Assembly: GCA_028290405.1 (NCBI GenBank)
Contig: JAQGJX010000214.1
Span: 1 to 35,698 of the forward strand
Length of the DNA: 35,698 nt
Origin: Hyphomicrobiales bacterium
GTDB lineage: Bacteria; Pseudomonadota; Alphaproteobacteria; Rhizobiales; Beijerinckiaceae
Reading direction: 5' to 3'
The position numbers were made by a program, and so were the translations under genes. The notes under the pieces were generated by a model that saw nothing but the letters and a program-made list of their open reading frames with translations, made no database searches and was not told the DNA's origin. Below are positions 33,231-35,698 of this stretch, piece after piece; position 1 is the first letter of the stretch; each line of letters opens with the position of its first letter.

Positions 33231-33270
33231 AAAAAGCTCGCCCAACCCTACCGGGCAAAACCTGCTTTTT
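33231..33270. repeat. Nested inverted repeat in a divergent intergenic region
   Basis: AAAAAGC (33231-33237) pairs with GCTTTTT (33264-33270), and inside it GCCC (33240-33243) pairs with GGGC (33253-33256). It looks like a bidirectional terminator but lies between two divergent genes, 33 bases from the GT4 start and 40 from the DUF423 start. It may therefore be a leader structure or operator. Confidence 0.4.
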
Positions 33271-33310
33271 CGTAAGGCGCCGTCCTTCCGCACCCGGCCC
33301 GGAGACCCCC

Positions 33311-33685
33311 ATGACGCTCGCATCCCGCCTTCTGCTCGCGTTCGCCGGCCTCATGGGGGCTGGCGGGGTGGCGCTCGCGGCCGCCGGCGCCCATATGGGC
33401 GGGGACAATCTCGCGACCGCGTCCACGTTCCTGCTCGTCCATGCGGCCGCCGTCACCGGGGCCTTGGCCCGGCCTCGCCCCGGGCGGGCGCTGCTGGCCG
33501 CCGCCGCGTTGCTGGCGCTGGGCGCGGCGCTCTTTGGCGGCGATCTCGCGTTGCGGGCGCTGGCGGGCGTGAAACTGTTCGCCATGGCGGCCCCGCTGGG
33601 GGGAATCGTCATGATTCTGGGCTGGCTGGGACTTGCGGCCGCGGCGGCGGCGCACCGGGAGGGCGAGCCGGGCTCTTGCGAATAA
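33311..33685 (+). CDS. DUF423 small membrane protein (YgdD-like)
   Basis: A 124-residue inner-membrane protein with four hydrophobic helices. The family signature is seen as GVALAAAGAHMGGDNLATASTFLLVHAAAV (GAH-x-L-x(n)-T-A-x-x-F-x-x-HA pattern). The later segments ALLALGAALFGGDLALRAL and PLGGIVMILGWLGLA are the usual third and fourth helices. The function of the family is unknown. GGAG lies about 8 bases before the ATG at 33311. It stands alone between the polysaccharide locus and the efflux operon. Confidence 0.85.
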   Translation: MTLASRLLLAFAGLMGAGGVALAAAGAHMGGDNLATASTFLLVHAAAVTGALARPRPGRALLAAAALLALGAALFGGDLALRALAGVKLFAMAAPLGGIVMILGWLGLAAAAAAHREGEPGSCE

Positions 33686-33737
33686 CGAACTTGTAACGCG
33701 AAGCCCCTCGCAAGTGTGGTATTGAGGAACAAAATTC

Positions 33738-33767
33738 GCCCGCCGGAGAGCGTTCCTGACGGCGGGC
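33738..33767. repeat. GC-rich hairpin upstream of the efflux operon
   Basis: GCCCGCCG (33738-33745) pairs with CGGCGGGC (33760-33767) around a 14-base loop. No U tract follows. It lies between the DUF423 stop and the possible efflux promoter. Confidence 0.4.
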
Positions 33768-33781
33768 AGGTCCTGCGCTGC

Positions 33782-33811
33782 TTGACCGTTCGACGCGAGC
33801 GTTGCTTATTG
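33782..33811 (+). promoter_or_regulatory. Possible sigma-70 promoter of the RND efflux operon
   Basis: TTGACC (33782-33787) and TTATTG (33806-33811) are 18 bases apart, about 69 bases upstream of the adaptor start. The -35 is good and the -10 is fair. Confidence 0.4.
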
Positions 33812-33879
33812 CGTCTCCAGCGAAGGCAAATATGCACGCATGTTGGGGCGCCGGAAGCGGCGTTCGCGGAGGGTTTGGT

Positions 33880-35190
33880 ATGAAGTCCGGTAAGGTCGCC
33901 TGGTCGTTCCTGGGCCTTGGCGCAGCGGCGGTCGCCGCTGCGGTCGTGTGGCCTGGACAGGCGGATCGCGTCGTCCCCGGCGCCGGCGAGCGCGCAGCAG
34001 CCCTTCGCAACCACCTCCCGTCAGCCCTCGTAGGCAGCCTCCCGGCCTACGGACAAGCGGCCGCGCCGCCGGCGGCCGGCGGACGCCCCACGGCGGCCAA
34101 CGGCCAGTCCGGCCGTCCGCAAAGCGGCCCGGGCGGCGGAGCGGGCGGGCCCGCGAGCCGGCCCCCGGCTCCCGTGGTGCTCGACAAGGCCGTGCGCGGC
34201 CCCATGGCGGTAATCGTCGACGCGGTCGGCACCGTTCAGCCCATCGCGACCGTCGCCCTCAAGTCCCGCGTGGACGCCCAGATCCAGGAAGTTCTGGTCG
34301 CCGACGGCGCCACCGTGAAGCAGGGCCAGATCCTCGCCCGCCTCGACTCGCGCCAGATCGAGGCGCAGATCAAGCAGGCGGAAGCCAGCCTCGCGCGCAA
34401 CCAGACCACCCTTGAGCAGGCGCAGCGCGACGTGGGTCGCTACGAGGAGCTGCTGTCGAAGAACTCCGGCACGCGGGTCAACCTCGACAACGCCCGCACC
34501 CAGGTCGCCGCCGCCAAAGCGCTGATGATGGGCGACACGGCGCAGATCGAGAACCTGAAGGTCCAGCTCACCTATTACACGATCCGGGCCCCCATCCCGG
34601 GCCGCATCGGCACGTTCAACGTCAAGGCGGGCAACATCATCCGCTCCGGCGACAACGCCGCGACCGGCACGCTCGCCACCATCGTCCAGACCAAGCCGAT
34701 CTACGTCGCCTTCTCGGTTCCCCAGCGCCTGCTGGGCGAGTTGCGCACCGCCGTCTCCAACGGGGGCGCGGCCGTGGAAGCCCTGCCGCAGGGCGCAAGC
34801 GCCGCCTCCAAGGGCAAGATCGCCTTCGTGGACAACGCCATCGACAGCGCCACCGGCACCGTGACCGTGCGCGCCGAATTCGAGAACGACGACGAGCGGC
34901 TCTGGGCCGGGCAGCTCTGCAACCTGCGCATCAACCTTCGTACGGAGCAGGACGTGGTCTCGGTGCCCCGGGAAGCCACCCAGGCCGGGCAGATCGGCAA
35001 TTTCGTCTATGTGATCGAGAACGGCGTCGCGCGCGTAAGACAGGTGACGGTCGGCCGGACCCAGGACGGCCGGGACGTCGTGACCAAGGGTCTCGAAGGC
35101 GGCGAAACGGTCGTGATCGAGGGGGCCCTTGCTCTCGTCAACGGGTCCCGCGTCGAGCCCCGTCCCAGCGCCTCCAAGAGAGACAGCTAG
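33880..35190 (+). CDS. RND efflux periplasmic adaptor (MdtA/HlyD-type membrane fusion protein)
   Basis: A 436-residue adaptor linking an inner-membrane RND pump to an outer-membrane channel. An uncleaved or cleavable N-terminal helix (8-24) is followed by an unusually long Gly/Pro/Ala-rich linker (about 55-98). Next come the first lipoyl half (about 122-157), a coiled-coil hairpin (about 158-230: QIKQAEASLARNQTTLEQAQRD) and the second lipoyl half (233-265: YYTIRAPIPGRIGTFNVKAGNII). The beta-barrel and membrane-proximal domains end in [25 protein letters not shown] lies 6-7 bases before the ATG at 33880; an in-frame start at 33802 would lack a signal-type N-terminus. The pump gene starts 1 base after its stop. 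Confidence 0.93.
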   Translation: MKSGKVAWSFLGLGAAAVAAAVVWPGQADRVVPGAGERAAALRNHLPSALVGSLPAYGQAAAPPAAGGRPTAANGQSGRPQSGPGGGAGGPASRPPAPVVLDKAVRGPMAVIVDAVGTVQPIATVALKSRVDAQIQEVLVADGATVKQGQILARLDSRQIEAQIKQAEASLARNQTTLEQAQRDVGRYEELLSKNSGTRVNLDNARTQVAAAKALMMGDTAQIENLKVQLTYYTIRAPIPGRIGTFNVKAGNIIRSGDNAATGTLATIVQTKPIYVAFSVPQRLLGELRTAVSNGGAAVEALPQGASAASKGKIAFVDNAIDSATGTVTVRAEFENDDERLWAGQLCNLRINLRTEQDVVSVPREATQAGQIGNFVYVIENGVARVRQVTVGRTQDGRDVVTKGLEGGETVVIEGALALVNGSRVEPRPSASKRDS

Positions 35191-35191
35191 A

Positions 35192-35698
35192 ATGTCCCTG
35201 CCCGAACTCTGCATCCGCCGCCCTGTCATGACGACGCTGTTGATGATGTCGTTCATCGTCTTCGGCCTGTTCGGGTATTCCAAGCTGCCGGTGGCCGCCC
35301 TGCCCCGGGTGGACTTCCCCACCATCAACGTCTCGGCGAACCTGCCGGGCGCGAACCCGGAGACCATGGCGTCGTCCGTCGCCGCGCCCCTCGAGCGCGC
35401 CTTCGCGACCATTCCGGGCATTTCCCAGATGACGTCGCGCTCGTCGAACGGGCAGACCAACATCACGCTCCAGTTCGACCTCGACCGCAACATAGACAGC
35501 GCGGCCCTGGACGTGCAGTCGCAGATTTCCGCGACCCTGCGCCGCCTGCCGCCGGAACTGCCCGCGCCCCCCAGCTTCCGCAAGGTGAACCCGGCCGACG
35601 CGCCGATCATCTTCATGGTGCTGAAGTCGGCCACCATGCCGCTGGCCACCACGAACGACTACGCCGAGCGCGTGTTCGCGCAGCAGATCTCCCAGATT
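35192..35698 (+). CDS. RND efflux pump inner-membrane subunit, 3' end cut off by the window
   Basis: The first 169 residues of an AcrB/MdtB-family proton-driven drug exporter; the frame runs open off the right edge. MSLPELCIRRPVMTTLLMMSFIVFGLFGY is the family's cytoplasmic start and first helix. The porter-domain sequence follows: LPRVDFPTINVSANLPGANPETMASSVAAPLERAFATIPGI, then TNITLQFDLDRNIDSAALDVQSQI. The phrase LPxVDFPTI and the position after an MdtA-like adaptor favour the MdtB/MdtC subgroup. A full protein would have about 1,030-1,060 residues. AAGAGAGA lies upstream of the ATG at 35192. The substrate cannot be predicted. Confidence 0.95.
   Translation, partial: MSLPELCIRRPVMTTLLMMSFIVFGLFGYSKLPVAALPRVDFPTINVSANLPGANPETMASSVAAPLERAFATIPGISQMTSRSSNGQTNITLQFDLDRNIDSAALDVQSQISATLRRLPPELPAPPSFRKVNPADAPIIFMVLKSATMPLATTNDYAERVFAQQISQI

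Noticed and set aside
33675-33714. Inverted repeat CTTGCGA / TCGCAAG overlapping the DUF423 stop
   Set aside because: The spacer is 26 bases and no U tract follows. Part of it is coding sequence, so chance is a sufficient explanation.
34021-35652. Long minus-strand frame opposite the efflux genes
   Set aside because: It is antisense to a well-supported adaptor and pump, with no recognisable protein features.

Overview
The window is about 35.7 kb of high-GC chromosomal DNA, with coding density near 95% and no stretch longer than 300 bases without a gene. It suggests an alphaproteobacterium, most likely of the Hyphomicrobiales (Rhizobiales). The signs are a class I PHA synthase, the COX15-type heme A synthase, the small DUF2842 membrane protein, the form-2 ArgC, and the nearness of rplM-rpsI, argC, speB, a CoA-binding protein, a PaaI thioesterase, a MetY/MetZ-type enzyme and ctaA. 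I cannot name the genus. I see no tRNA, rRNA, transposase, integrase, phage gene or CRISPR array.

Left part (1-11.5 kb). A 5'-truncated phaC converges on a FadL/OmpP1-type outer-membrane protein across a bidirectional terminator. Upstream of fadL on the minus strand lie argC, speB, an exported protein of unknown function and a glutathione peroxidase. An MFS transporter follows on the plus strand. Next on the minus strand come a TctC/Bug-type solute-binding protein with a small membrane-anchored partner, then rplM-rpsI. The rplM promoter and the rpsI terminator can both be read from the sequence.

Middle part (11.6-22.5 kb). This holds an Mpl-type peptidoglycan recycling ligase, a PaaI-like thioesterase divergent from a CoA-binding protein, and three TadE/TadG-type pilus accessory genes with a CtrA-like site upstream. 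An intradiol dioxygenase is paired with a SnoaL-like protein. MetY and an NnrU-family protein follow, then ctaA and DUF2842. A pair of REP-like palindromes lies between nnrU and ctaA.

Right part (22.5-33.2 kb) is an exopolysaccharide locus. It carries a polysaccharide deacetylase, a CelD/BcsL-type acyltransferase, a Wzc/GumC-like co-polymerase with a degenerate kinase domain, a short OPX lipoprotein, two GT4 glycosyltransferases, a WcaJ-type priming transferase and a Wzy/ligase-type polymerase. The Wzc-like and OPX genes diverge from a 164-base AT-rich region. The plus-strand genes OPX-GT4-WcaJ-Wzy form a tight operon with 4-base start/stop overlaps. Together they would prime a sugar on undecaprenyl phosphate, extend it, polymerise it and export it. 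No Wzx flippase is visible, so the locus probably continues elsewhere.

The far right has a DUF423 membrane protein and the start of an RND efflux operon (adaptor plus truncated pump). I found no system that is clearly new to science. The most interesting leads are the pseudokinase-like Wzc, several unexplained palindromes at promoters, the orphan TadE/TadE/TadG set with its CtrA-like site, and the orphan dioxygenase/SnoaL and TctC/membrane-protein pairs.
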